A stretch of DNA of 39,727 nucleotides from JACPLA01 sp964602055 (GTDB lineage Bacteria > Bacteroidota > Ignavibacteria > UBA10030), in the NCBI GenBank assembly GCA_964602055.1, contig CAZRPU010000013.1, positions 1 through 39,727 of the forward strand, in the 5' to 3' direction. A program made the position numbers and the translations under genes. Within the stretch, counting starts at the first letter, position 1, and every line of letters begins with the position of its first letter. Shown piece by piece: positions 21,933 to 29,723 of the stretch. Under the pieces are notes generated by a model, which ran no database searches, was not told where the DNA came from, and saw nothing but the letters and a program-made list of their open reading frames with translations.

Positions 21933-24188
21933 TCAGGCGCTTGCAGCCACCTCTTCCCGAACGAATTCCTGCTTGCACTCGGGGCACTTCAGGTACTCCC
22001 CTTTGGCCTGGGAGAATTTGGCAACCAAGTAACTGTTTCCGCAATGGGTGCAGACTTCGTTGACGGGTTTGTCCCAGGAAGCAAAATCGCAATTGGGATA
22101 TCTCGAGCATCCGTAGAACACGCGGGCGCGCTTCTTTGTCTTCCGCTCGATAAGATCTCCCTCTTTGCACTTGGGACATTTTATGCCCATCGAAATCGGC
22201 TTTGTATTGGTGCACTTCGGGTAGTTAGAACATCCCAGAAAGGTTCCAAACCGGCCTGCCTTCACCACCATGTCGCCGCCGCATTGATCGCAGATGATTC
22301 CGGCAAGATGTTCAGTTTTCTCGCGGTCTTCCGGAAGCGGTTTGGTGTTCTTGCAGGAAGGATAACCGGAGCAGGCCATGAACCTTCCGTTGCGGCCCCA
22401 TTTGATAATCATCGGTTTGCCGCATACATCACACGGTTCGTCGGTCTTTTCCTGCAGTGACTTCTTGATCCGGGTCGCCATCTTATCGACCTTTTCAAAG
22501 GCATGAATGAAGGGATCATAAAAATCCTTCATCACCTTGACATACTCTTCCTTACCGGACGCAATCGTATCCAGCTCCTCTTCCATCCTTGCCGTGAATT
22601 TCACATTGACGATTTCGGGGAAATACTCCGTCAAGAGCTTGTTGACCTGCATCCCCAGATCGGTTGCAAACAACTTTCTCTCCCGCTGCTCGACATATTT
22701 GCGATCGATCACGGTGGTCACAATGAGGGCATAGGTACTTGGCCTTCCGATCCCGAGGGATTCCAGTTCCTTGACGAGGCTGCTTTCCGCATACCGGGCC
22801 GGAGGTTTGGTGAAGTGCTGCCGGGGGAGGAGATTCGTCAGTTGGGCCTTCTGGCCCGCAGCGACGTTTGCCGGGATTTTCGAAACGGGGTCGGCATCCG
22901 GATCACCGCCATTTTCTTCGACCATATCGTCGTACACCTGCAAGAACCCGCGGAACACCGGAACCTGATCTGTGGCCCGGAAGAGATACTCTCCGCCGAG
23001 AACATCAACAGAGAGCTGATCGAATTGAGCCGGTGACATCTGGCAGGCGACAAATCTGTTCCAGATGAGCTCATACAACGCGAAAATGTCCTTTTCCAGG
23101 TATTTCTTGACGAATTTTGGCGTGAATTTTATCGAAGTGGGGCGGATTGCTTCGTGTGCATCCTGGGATGCCTTGCCCTTCTTGAACAGGCGCGGTTCTT
23201 TCGGGAGGAATTCCTTCCCGTAATTCTCGTAAATGTATTCCCGTACATGTGAGACCGCTTCCGAACTCAGCCGCGTGGAATCGGTCCTCATGTAGGTGAT
23301 CAGGCCGGTGAGCCCCTCCTCCCCCAATTCGACGCCTTCATAGAGCTTCTGGGCGAGCATCATGGTTCGCTTGGCAGAAAGCCGGAGGCGACGGGCGGCT
23401 TCCTGCTGCAACGTGCTGGTGATGAAAGGGGCGGGAGCATTCCGCTTGACCGGTTTACGGTCGACAGAAGAGATTTCGAACTTCTGCTTCTGGATATCCG
23501 CCAGGTAGCCATTGACCGTTGTTTCGTCCGGAATCCGGGGGTCAGAACCTGCCACTTTCACCAGTTTTGCAAGGAAAGCTTCGCCGGAACTGCTGGTAAA
23601 TTCGCCGGTGACCGACCAGTATTCCTCGGGAACGAACGCCCGAATGGCTTCTTCGCGTTCGCAGATCAGGCGCAAAGCGACCGATTGGACTCTGCCGGCA
23701 GACAGGCCGTAATACACCGTTTTCCAGATGAACGGGCTCACTTTATAACCGACGATCCGGTCCATTGCCCGTCTGGCCTGCTGTGACATGACGAGGTTTC
23801 GGTTGATCTTATGCGGATGCGCCATTGCATCCTTGACCCCGGATTCGGTGATCTCGTGAAAAAGAACGCGGCGGATGTTCGATGCGACACCTTTGATTTC
23901 ATCGGCGATGTGGGCAGCAATTGCCTCTCCCTCGCGGTCCGGGTCTGTCGCGATGTAGACCGTGCCTGCTTTTTCCGCTTTGCCCTTCAGCTTTTCAACG
24001 ACGTCTTCTTTTCCACTGATCGTTTCGTACACCACATCGAAGTCATTTTCCACATCAACGCTCATCTTGCTTTTTGGAAGGTTCTTGATGTGGCCCACCG
24101 AGGCCTCGACAACGTATTCCTTTCCAAGGTACTTGTTGATCGTCTTGGCCTTCGCGGGTGATTCTACTATGATAAGTGATTTTTCCAT
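21933..24188 (-). CDS. topA: DNA topoisomerase I (type IA)
   Basis: This enzyme relaxes negative supercoils. The 751 residues start with the TOPRIM domain (SLIIVESPAKAKTI; E9, and D82, D84, E86 in TDPDREGE), followed by the catalytic core with Y299 in GLITYMRTDS. The C-terminus has four Cys-rich zinc ribbons: CDVCGKP..CSGYPSCKN, CDQCGGD..CSNYPKCTN, CPKCKEG..CSRYPNCD and a shorter CTHCGN..CPECKQ. The last one is divergent but keeps four cysteines. It lies 4 bases after smg, the same gene order as smg-topA in many proteobacteria. Confidence 0.98.
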   Translation of the reverse strand: MEKSLIIVESPAKAKTINKYLGKEYVVEASVGHIKNLPKSKMSVDVENDFDVVYETISGKEDVVEKLKGKAEKAGTVYIATDPDREGEAIAAHIADEIKGVASNIRRVLFHEITESGVKDAMAHPHKINRNLVMSQQARRAMDRIVGYKVSPFIWKTVYYGLSAGRVQSVALRLICEREEAIRAFVPEEYWSVTGEFTSSSGEAFLAKLVKVAGSDPRIPDETTVNGYLADIQKQKFEISSVDRKPVKRNAPAPFITSTLQQEAARRLRLSAKRTMMLAQKLYEGVELGEEGLTGLITYMRTDSTRLSSEAVSHVREYIYENYGKEFLPKEPRLFKKGKASQDAHEAIRPTSIKFTPKFVKKYLEKDIFALYELIWNRFVACQMSPAQFDQLSVDVLGGEYLFRATDQVPVFRGFLQVYDDMVEENGGDPDADPVSKIPANVAAGQKAQLTNLLPRQHFTKPPARYAESSLVKELESLGIGRPSTYALIVTTVIDRKYVEQRERKLFATDLGMQVNKLLTEYFPEIVNVKFTARMEEELDTIASGKEEYVKVMKDFYDPFIHAFEKVDKMATRIKKSLQEKTDEPCDVCGKPMIIKWGRNGRFMACSGYPSCKNTKPLPEDREKTEHLAGIICDQCGGDMVVKAGRFGTFLGCSNYPKCTNTKPISMGIKCPKCKEGDLIERKTKKRARVFYGCSRYPNCDFASWDKPVNEVCTHCGNSYLVAKFSQAKGEYLKCPECKQEFVREEVAASA

Positions 24189-24192
24189 GTCT

Positions 24193-24648
24193 CTAATGAA
24201 TCGTATCGTTCCCGTCCAGAGAAATTCTTCCTCCGGTTCCGCGCTGGCTGTCCGTATCGAAAAGCATTCCTGCCATGAAGGATTTCATCTCCAGAATTCC
24301 GACTGTGGAAAATCCGGCTGCCATGATGCGCTCGATAATGGTTTCGATATCGCTGTTCGAGAGAATTCCCATTTCGTGCGCCTGCAGCAGGTAGCCATAG
24401 GCATCCGGAGCGATAACCATCCGCTCCACTTCGTGCAGAATCCGATGCGATTCTTCGTCGGCCTTCGACTCCTCGGTCATCGACTGGCCCACATTCATTC
24501 GCTCAAACAGCCAGGAAAACGCAGTGGAGATCTCGCTTTGGGTGTAACCGTTCTTCGCCAGCACCGTGACATCCACGTCGCTGAGTTGTTTGTTCGATTT
24601 CAACTCATTCACCAGAAACATGATAATTTCCACCACTCGTTCGTACAT
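24193..24648 (-). CDS. smg: Smg family protein (DUF494)
   Basis: This 151-residue protein begins MYERVVEIIMFLVNELKSN and has the pattern of DUF494/Smg: an N-terminal helix pair, a winged-helix-like middle (LAKNGYTQSEISTAFSWLFERM) and RILHEVERMVIAPDAYGYLLQAHEMGIL near residues 70-97. The molecular function is not established; in proteobacteria smg lies between dprA and topA. Here it immediately precedes topA, which supports the call. Confidence 0.88.
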   Translation of the reverse strand: MYERVVEIIMFLVNELKSNKQLSDVDVTVLAKNGYTQSEISTAFSWLFERMNVGQSMTEESKADEESHRILHEVERMVIAPDAYGYLLQAHEMGILSNSDIETIIERIMAAGFSTVGILEMKSFMAGMLFDTDSQRGTGGRISLDGNDTIH

Positions 24649-24662
24649 AGACCTTCCTTCTG

Positions 24663-25067
24663 CTACAGTTTCTTCAGATAGAAGTCTTCGCGCCGTCGCA
24701 TTTTGCTCTTGAGGGAGGCGCTCGAATCCCGGTAACCCAGGAGGTGCAGGGTACCATGGATAACAAGACGCCGGACTTCCTCGCGGAATGTCACTCCATA
24801 TTCCCGCGCCTGCCGCTTCGCCTGATCCAGATTGACATAGACTTCTCCATTCACACCGGCTTCATCTCCCAAGGGAAAGGAAATCACATCTGTTACCCTG
24901 TCATGCTTGAGATACCGTTTGTTCATGTTCTTTATGAAGCGATCATCGGTAAACACTATTGAAACCGACACCCTTTTGTTTTCCCCTGTTACAACACGTC
25001 GGACAGTTCGAAAAGTTTCTTTGTGGGGGAATCGCAGGACCTGGTGTTGGTGTGCTGCCACGATCAT
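24663..25067 (-). CDS. ybeY: Endoribonuclease YbeY (rRNA maturation factor)
   Basis: YbeY takes part in 16S rRNA 3'-end processing and ribosome quality control. The 134 residues show the conserved IVFTDDRFIKNMNKRYLKHDRVTDVISFPL segment (about 37-66) and the metal motif HGTLHLLGYRD near residue 104. The first two zinc histidines are present, but the third His of the HGxxHLxGYDH motif is replaced by Asp in GYRD. I recall this variant in Bacteroidota, so it is probably normal for the lineage. The ATG overlaps the stop of the upstream gene (ATGA). Confidence 0.92.
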   Translation of the reverse strand: MIVAAHQHQVLRFPHKETFRTVRRVVTGENKRVSVSIVFTDDRFIKNMNKRYLKHDRVTDVISFPLGDEAGVNGEVYVNLDQAKRQAREYGVTFREEVRRLVIHGTLHLLGYRDSSASLKSKMRRREDFYLKKL

Positions 25068-25600
25068 CGGGCGGTTCGTCTCGATCTCCGTGCCCCTCTG
25101 GGCTTTCTCGGAGAGGATCCCTGCGCTTTGGCTTTCGGCGGTTTGGACCGCTGTCCGAGCTTACCCGGTGAAGGGAGAATCGATTCCGTCAGCGAAAGCG
25201 CGATACTGGACAGCATGATCTCCGGACCCAGTGTGGTAAAGTCGCCGGAAAGGATTTCCCGGTCGACGTTGGCGTAGAGGGAACACCCGGCTTCCCTCTC
25301 GATGGTCAGCCCGGAGAGTTTTCCGTTCGTTTCCCCGACAAACGTCAGCTCTCCCAACATTTCGCTTATGACATATCCTGTGCAAAAATGCAGCTGCAGA
25401 TGAGCAGTGGGCGTATAGACGGAGACCAGCGTACCTCTCCGTTTCCCGATCGAGATACTCGGATAAATCTCGAGGGCAAGCCTTCGGTTCTGTTCCTTGT
25501 TTTCCAGTTCGAAGCGAACCGTGCGGCCGGTGGTTTTGGGCTCGACACCGAGCACCGCGGCGATTGCCCTGAAATCCTCGTCATGAAATTGGTAGCTCAT
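25064..25600 (-). CDS. Conserved-type hypothetical protein with basic C-terminal tail
   Basis: I do not recognise this 178-residue protein. From the ATG at 25600 it reads MSYQFHDEDFRAIAAVLGVE, followed by a beta-rich domain (about 20-140; TGRTVRFELENKEQNRRLAL, LVSVYTPTAHLQLHFCTGYV, GELTFVGETNGKLSGLTIE). The last 30 residues are very rich in Arg, Lys, Pro and Ser, probably disordered and nucleic-acid-binding. No signal peptide or membrane helix is seen. It is the first full gene of the ybeY-smg-topA-xer-hpf-hprK run and overlaps ybeY by four bases. A role near RNA or DNA is suggested by the tail and by the company it keeps; this is inference. Codon use looks like its neighbours. Confidence 0.7.
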   Translation of the reverse strand: MSYQFHDEDFRAIAAVLGVEPKTTGRTVRFELENKEQNRRLALEIYPSISIGKRRGTLVSVYTPTAHLQLHFCTGYVISEMLGELTFVGETNGKLSGLTIEREAGCSLYANVDREILSGDFTTLGPEIMLSSIALSLTESILPSPGKLGQRSKPPKAKAQGSSPRKPRGARRSRRTAR

Positions 25601-25743
25601 GCGCGTTCCTTGGCATCGTGCAGAGAATAAAAAACCCCGAACACCTTGACAGGAAACAACGGGGACCGTGAGTCGGGGGAGCAATCAGTTCTTCTTGTGC
25701 TATGAAAATCAAGTGCGAAATGCCGATCAGTCCTCCGCGTCAT
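25597..25743 (-). CDS. Possible 48-codon leader ORF upstream of the ybeY-topA operon
   Basis: An open frame from the ATG at 25741-25743 encodes an Arg-rich 48-residue peptide beginning MTRRTDRHFALDFHSTRRTD and ending DAKERA. Its stop overlaps the start of the next gene in the ATGA manner. The frame runs straight through the terminator hairpin at 25629-25664. A weak purine stretch lies upstream as a ribosome binding site. It could be a leader peptide in an attenuator or only a chance frame; the overlap with the next start is the main support. Confidence 0.35.
   Translation of the reverse strand: MTRRTDRHFALDFHSTRRTDCSPDSRSPLFPVKVFGVFYSLHDAKERA
25629..25664 (-). terminator. Intrinsic terminator or attenuator before the hypothetical-ybeY operon
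   Basis: On the minus strand CCCCG pairs with CGGGG, with an inner CCT/AGG pairing, and six T follow. A second upstream arm, CCCCGA near 25674-25680, can pair with the same TCGGGG, giving an alternative fold. It ends transcripts from the MBL gene and also lies in the leader of the next operon, 28 bases before the start codon at 25600. Confidence 0.6.
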
Positions 25744-25768
25744 CAGGAATATCCACTTACCTGCCACC

Positions 25769-25797
25769 AATATAGGGACGTTCCCACTGATTGTCAA
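25769..25797 (-). promoter_or_regulatory. Near-consensus promoter of the leader/ybeY-topA-hprK operon
   Basis: The minus strand has a perfect TTGACA (25792-25797), 17 bases and TATATT (25769-25774), the best promoter match in the window. It lies just after the MBL gene stop. Transcription should start near 25762, about 160 bases before the ATG at 25600, and the leader contains the hairpin at 25629-25664. Confidence 0.65.
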
Positions 25798-25798
25798 G

Positions 25799-26710
25799 CT
25801 ACAGGGTGAATTCGGCATTTTCGATCGCTGCTTCACATTCAAAGCGATATCCCCTGCTCTTCACTTCTTTCTTGCACTTTTTGAGGATATCGTCAACCTT
25901 CTCGTCGCTGTGATTCTGATCGTGATGAAAAAGAAAGAGCCGTTTGACATTCGCTTCCGCCGCAACCCGAAGGCTGAACAAATAATGCGAATGTCCCCAT
26001 CCGACACGATCGATGTACTCTTCCGGCGTATACGTGGTGTCATGGACAACAACATCTGCCTCACGGCAGAAATCAAACACTCTTTGATTCGGATCTCCCG
26101 TCTGTGCGCTGTATTTTTCTTTCACCACCGACTCAAAATTCGTCAGTGACGGAGCCACCGAACGGTCGAAGGGCTCGTTGTCACTGATATAGACGAGGGA
26201 CTTGCCTTTGTATTCAAGCCGAAACCCGACGGTGAATCCCGGGTGATTCACGTAGATGAATTTCGCCTTCGCCCCGAATACCTCCAACATCCCTTCTTCC
26301 CTGACAGGAACGAACTTGATCGCCGCTTTGAGGTCCTGCAGCTGCACCGGAAAATAGATGCGGTTCATCTGTTCCGCGATAATTTCGCTGAGAGACTTGT
26401 CCTTCCGTTCGGTACCGACGATGGTCAGCTCATTGCCGGATATGAATGCAGGTTTAAAGAAGGGAAATCCCTGGATATGGTCCCAATGCGGATGCGTAAT
26501 GAGAAGAAAAGCGTTGACCGATTCTCCGTTATTGATGAGATGATCTCCCAGGTTTCTGATGCCCGTGCCGGCATCGAGAATGATAAGGGAATCGTCATCA
26601 AGCCGGACTTCAAGGCATGGTGTATTTCCCCCATAACGGACCGTTTGTTTTCCCGGCGTTGGAATCGATCCCCGCACCCCCCAGAATTTTACCTTGATCG
26701 CGTCATCCAT
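25799..26710 (-). CDS. Metallo-beta-lactamase fold hydrolase
   Basis: From the ATG at 26710 the protein has 303 residues and begins MDDAIKVKFWGVRGSIPTPG, the usual opening of a widespread MBL subfamily related to RNase Z and cyclic-nucleotide phosphodiesterases. The di-zinc motif THPHWDHIQGF gives H73, H75, D77 and H78. Further likely ligands are in VNHPGFTVGFRL, YISDNEP and LFLFHHDQNHSDE. The substrate is unknown; phosphodiesterase activity is plausible from the family. The start overlaps the gamma-carbonic-anhydrase-like gene by eight bases, and longer in-frame starts inside that gene were rejected. It is the last gene of the GH57-ctp operon, followed by a terminator. Confidence 0.87.
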   Translation of the reverse strand: MDDAIKVKFWGVRGSIPTPGKQTVRYGGNTPCLEVRLDDDSLIILDAGTGIRNLGDHLINNGESVNAFLLITHPHWDHIQGFPFFKPAFISGNELTIVGTERKDKSLSEIIAEQMNRIYFPVQLQDLKAAIKFVPVREEGMLEVFGAKAKFIYVNHPGFTVGFRLEYKGKSLVYISDNEPFDRSVAPSLTNFESVVKEKYSAQTGDPNQRVFDFCREADVVVHDTTYTPEEYIDRVGWGHSHYLFSLRVAAEANVKRLFLFHHDQNHSDEKVDDILKKCKKEVKSRGYRFECEAAIENAEFTL

Positions 26711-27221
26711 GTTTTTCCCGGTATGTTTTGGCGTATTGGACGTAATTGACGGCGGATTGCTCGATGTGCAGCCGCTCTTCCTTGGTGAGTGCTCGTTTGA
26801 CGACGGCTGGTACCCCGGCGACCAGCATGCCTTCGGGAATCCGGAAATTCTCACGTACAAGCGAACCCGCAGCGACCAGGCTGTGGTGCCCCACGTGGAC
26901 GCCGTCCAATAAGACCGCTCCCATGCCGATGAGGCAGGAATCCTCGATGACGGCGCCGTGGATGGTCGCCCTGTGTCCGATGGTCACACCGGAGCCGATT
27001 TTCACCGCCAGGTCTTTCGTCACATGCGCAACCGACAGGTCCTGAATGTTCGTTCGTTCCCCGATCTCTATAGCATTGATGTCACCCCGAAGCACGCTAT
27101 TGAACCAGACACTACTTTCCTTCCCCACACGCACTGCGCCGATGATCACCACCCCTTCTGCAATGTACGCCGTGGGGTGAATCTCAGGAGTCTTTCCGCT
27201 ATTGGACTTGATCGTTGCCAT
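26703..27221 (-). CDS. Gamma-carbonic anhydrase-like hexapeptide-repeat protein
   Basis: This 172-residue left-handed beta-helix protein of the YrdA/PaaY group has SVWFNSVLRGDINAIEIGERTNIQD (37-61), and the three zinc histidines of gamma-carbonic anhydrases are present: H66 (SVAHVTKD), H83 and H88 (GHRATIHG). A C-terminal helix closes the trimer. Many members show weak or no carbonic anhydrase activity, so the reaction is uncertain. It starts immediately after the DUF3108 gene. Confidence 0.92.
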   Translation of the reverse strand: MATIKSNSGKTPEIHPTAYIAEGVVIIGAVRVGKESSVWFNSVLRGDINAIEIGERTNIQDLSVAHVTKDLAVKIGSGVTIGHRATIHGAVIEDSCLIGMGAVLLDGVHVGHHSLVAAGSLVRENFRIPEGMLVAGVPAVVKRALTKEERLHIEQSAVNYVQYAKTYREKHG

Positions 27222-28088
27222 TCAGTCCTTTTCCACAAAACGCGGCGGTACCCATCCCGGCCGGACCCACCGGTCCAATTCGATACGAATGCTTCCCAAG
27301 ATGACATTCATTCTGGCAAGGATCGGCACGCTTGCAACGTCATTACTGAAGCGCCCGCGGAAACCCCCAGTAAGGCCAAAGACACCGACAAAATCCGCCC
27401 GGCCGTCGAAAAGAACGACCTCGATGGGATACTGCACCGAATCGATTTCTTCTTCATCTAATTCCCTTGAAAAGTTGAAAAACGTGTTCACCTGCGCTTT
27501 TTCCACAACAGTGGGAACATTCATGATACCCTTCCTCCTCACGTGGTTCCGCGCAAAGAAGAAGAGCGAAAGGCCGTCCTGGCATTTTTCCGTAATCTTC
27601 ACTGTATCGGTTTTCTCGACAGCGATCGATCCATCCCTGTTCTTTTTTCCCGTTTCAAAGTACACTCTCGAACTGTCGTAGTCAAACCGGAGACGCCGAA
27701 CGCCGATTTCCTTGTCCGTGCTGTCTTCCGCAATCCAATCGTACGAATAGAGTTCCTCGTCAAATTCGCCGGTGAACCTGATGTGCACATTGACAAAGGG
27801 AAGGCCCGGGGCGGAATCGATAATGGCCCTGGCGCGGTACACCGTCCGGCCGCCCCTCTCGAATTTATCTGTTACCGTTATGATGATTCGGCCCAGGTGG
27901 AAGAAGGAGTATCCCACAGTGTAATGCAGTTCCTCCCCCACCATGAGCATGCGTTCGGGCGACTGAGGTAAAACAGAAGACGCCTCATACGAGGCGTTCT
28001 TCTGGGCAAATCCCGCTCCCGAAGCAACCACAATCATGATTGTCACGAGGCGGCGCATACGGGCACGCGCGAGCTGATGTTCTGACAT
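27222..28088 (-). CDS. DUF3108 domain exported protein
   Basis: This 288-residue protein has a signal peptide after a short charged N-terminus (RMRRLVTIMIVVASGAGFAQ, about 11-29). A beta-rich domain of DUF3108 type follows: VGEELHYTVGYSFFHLGRIIITV near 50, then YRARAIIDSAPGLPFV and FDYDSSRVYFE. Members are periplasmic or outer membrane proteins, possibly barrel-like, of unknown function. It directly abuts both ctp upstream and the hexapeptide-repeat gene downstream, so it is translated with them. A role in envelope upkeep together with the S41 protease is plausible but not shown. Confidence 0.82.
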   Translation of the reverse strand: MSEHQLARARMRRLVTIMIVVASGAGFAQKNASYEASSVLPQSPERMLMVGEELHYTVGYSFFHLGRIIITVTDKFERGGRTVYRARAIIDSAPGLPFVNVHIRFTGEFDEELYSYDWIAEDSTDKEIGVRRLRFDYDSSRVYFETGKKNRDGSIAVEKTDTVKITEKCQDGLSLFFFARNHVRRKGIMNVPTVVEKAQVNTFFNFSRELDEEEIDSVQYPIEVVLFDGRADFVGVFGLTGGFRGRFSNDVASVPILARMNVILGSIRIELDRWVRPGWVPPRFVEKD

Positions 28089-29723
28089 TCAGTTCATTTC
28101 CAGCCGGGCAATTTTTTCGGCTTCAGGAAACAACGTGAGTGCCTTCTGAAACTGTTTGTCGTTCTCCAGAAAGATGGACAGCAGAGCTTCCCTTCCCCAC
28201 AGGCTTTGCGCAATATATCCCTTCAATGCATGCCGAATGTACTTTTCGTCCTTCTGAAAATCCTTTTCAACAACCGTAACGCCTTTCGATTCTGCAAAAT
28301 GCCGGAAATCAGTAATGAACTTGTCGGAAACCGAGTAAGTGTTCTTGAAACGCTTAAAATCGGAACCAAATTGCGTTCGCAAGGACAAGCCCGGGCCCGT
28401 CATATAGGAAGAGACGTAGGCGATGAAGAGATCACGCCGCCGGATATTTGCGGTCGTCTGCGTGAGGAGATCATCGGTTACGATGTAATCCGGCGTAATG
28501 CCTCCGCCTCCGTAGACCACCCTGCCCCCGTTGGTCTTAAACATTGGCCGGGTGGAATCTGCCGTTGCATCTTTTTCATGCTTCAGGTTGTCCCCTTCTT
28601 CCTCGGTGCGTTCATATGCTTCCCGCTGGTATTCCGCTTTTTCTTTCCCTTCGTACGCGCGCTGGATGAGCCGTCCGCTCGGGGTGTAATACCGGGCGAT
28701 CGTCAACCGCAACGCTGATCCGTCCGTCAAAGGGAACTGCCTTTGGACCAATCCTTTGCCAAAGCTGGTTTCCCCGACAATGAGGCCGCGGTCCCAGTCC
28801 TGGATGGCTCCTGCAACGATTTCGCTCGCGCTTGCAGAGCCGTTGTTGATGAGCACGATCACCGGCAGTTTTTCGTATTCGTCACCCGACCGGGCAACAA
28901 AAATCTCGTCAAACTCCGATCGCCGGGCCTTCGTGTAGACTATCTTCCTCGGATTCTCCTTTGTGCCTCCGTCGAGGAACAGGTCCACCATGCGCACGGC
29001 CTGATCCAGATATCCGCCCGGATTCCACCGAAGATCGAGGACAAGCTTCTTCATCCCTTCACCGCTCAATCTCTTGAGCGACTTGCTGATTTCGTTGTAG
29101 GTCTGTTCGTTGAACTTGTTTGCCTGAATGTAGGCAACATCATCCGTGACCATGAACGTAGCGTCGATGCTTGCAAGTGAAATTTCATCCCGGGTAATTT
29201 CGTACACCAGGGGTTCACGCGTGCCGGGCCGGATGATCGTCACCGTTACACGCGTTCCTTTCGGGCCTCTCAGGGTCTTCTGGACCATGGTATCGACGAA
29301 GCCAATGGCGGACTGGTTGTTGATCTTGACGATGCGATCATTCGAGAGGAGGCCGAGCCTTGCCGAGGGTCCGCCGCCGAGAGTTTCGAGAACGGTGATG
29401 GTATCGTTCAGGATGCGGAACGAAATGCCTATACCTTCATACTTTCCCTTGAACTCCTCCGTCACCCGCTCGAAATTTTTTGGTGCAATATAAATAGAGT
29501 GAGGATCAAGCTTATCCATCATTCCGTTAATTGCCGCTTCCGTGAGCTGCGTCGTTTTCAGTTCATCGATGTAGTATCGTTCCGCAAACTGAATGACATC
29601 GCTGATCTTCCGCATTTGGGAGTAAATATCGTCGCCGGAAATGAGCTGGTTGATTTCCATGCCCGCAAACGTGCTCACGAGGACCAGCACCGCCACCGTC
29701 ATCAGTGAAAATCTCTTCTTCAT
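28089..29723 (-). CDS. ctpA: S41-family C-terminal processing peptidase
   Basis: This 544-residue periplasmic serine protease has a signal anchor (4-22), an N-terminal helical region, a PDZ domain (about 82-168; GKYEGIGISFRILNDTITV and GLLSNDRIVKI) and the S41 core. The catalytic Ser is in NNGSASASE (293-301) and the Lys in TSFGKG (K323). LVLDLRWNPGGYLDQAV (227-243) is the conserved substrate-cradle segment. After the core comes a C-terminal extension of about 120 residues, longer than in simple CtpA, probably helical. The ATG appears to overlap the end of the GH57 gene across the assembly gap. Confidence 0.95.
   Translation of the reverse strand: MKKRFSLMTVAVLVLVSTFAGMEINQLISGDDIYSQMRKISDVIQFAERYYIDELKTTQLTEAAINGMMDKLDPHSIYIAPKNFERVTEEFKGKYEGIGISFRILNDTITVLETLGGGPSARLGLLSNDRIVKINNQSAIGFVDTMVQKTLRGPKGTRVTVTIIRPGTREPLVYEITRDEISLASIDATFMVTDDVAYIQANKFNEQTYNEISKSLKRLSGEGMKKLVLDLRWNPGGYLDQAVRMVDLFLDGGTKENPRKIVYTKARRSEFDEIFVARSGDEYEKLPVIVLINNGSASASEIVAGAIQDWDRGLIVGETSFGKGLVQRQFPLTDGSALRLTIARYYTPSGRLIQRAYEGKEKAEYQREAYERTEEEGDNLKHEKDATADSTRPMFKTNGGRVVYGGGGITPDYIVTDDLLTQTTANIRRRDLFIAYVSSYMTGPGLSLRTQFGSDFKRFKNTYSVSDKFITDFRHFAESKGVTVVEKDFQKDEKYIRHALKGYIAQSLWGREALLSIFLENDKQFQKALTLFPEAEKIARLEMN

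Noticed and set aside
25629..25762. 6S RNA or a known riboswitch in the leader
   Set aside because: The stretch is shorter than usual 6S RNA and I could not match any known riboswitch core; only the terminator-type hairpin and alternative pairing are supported.
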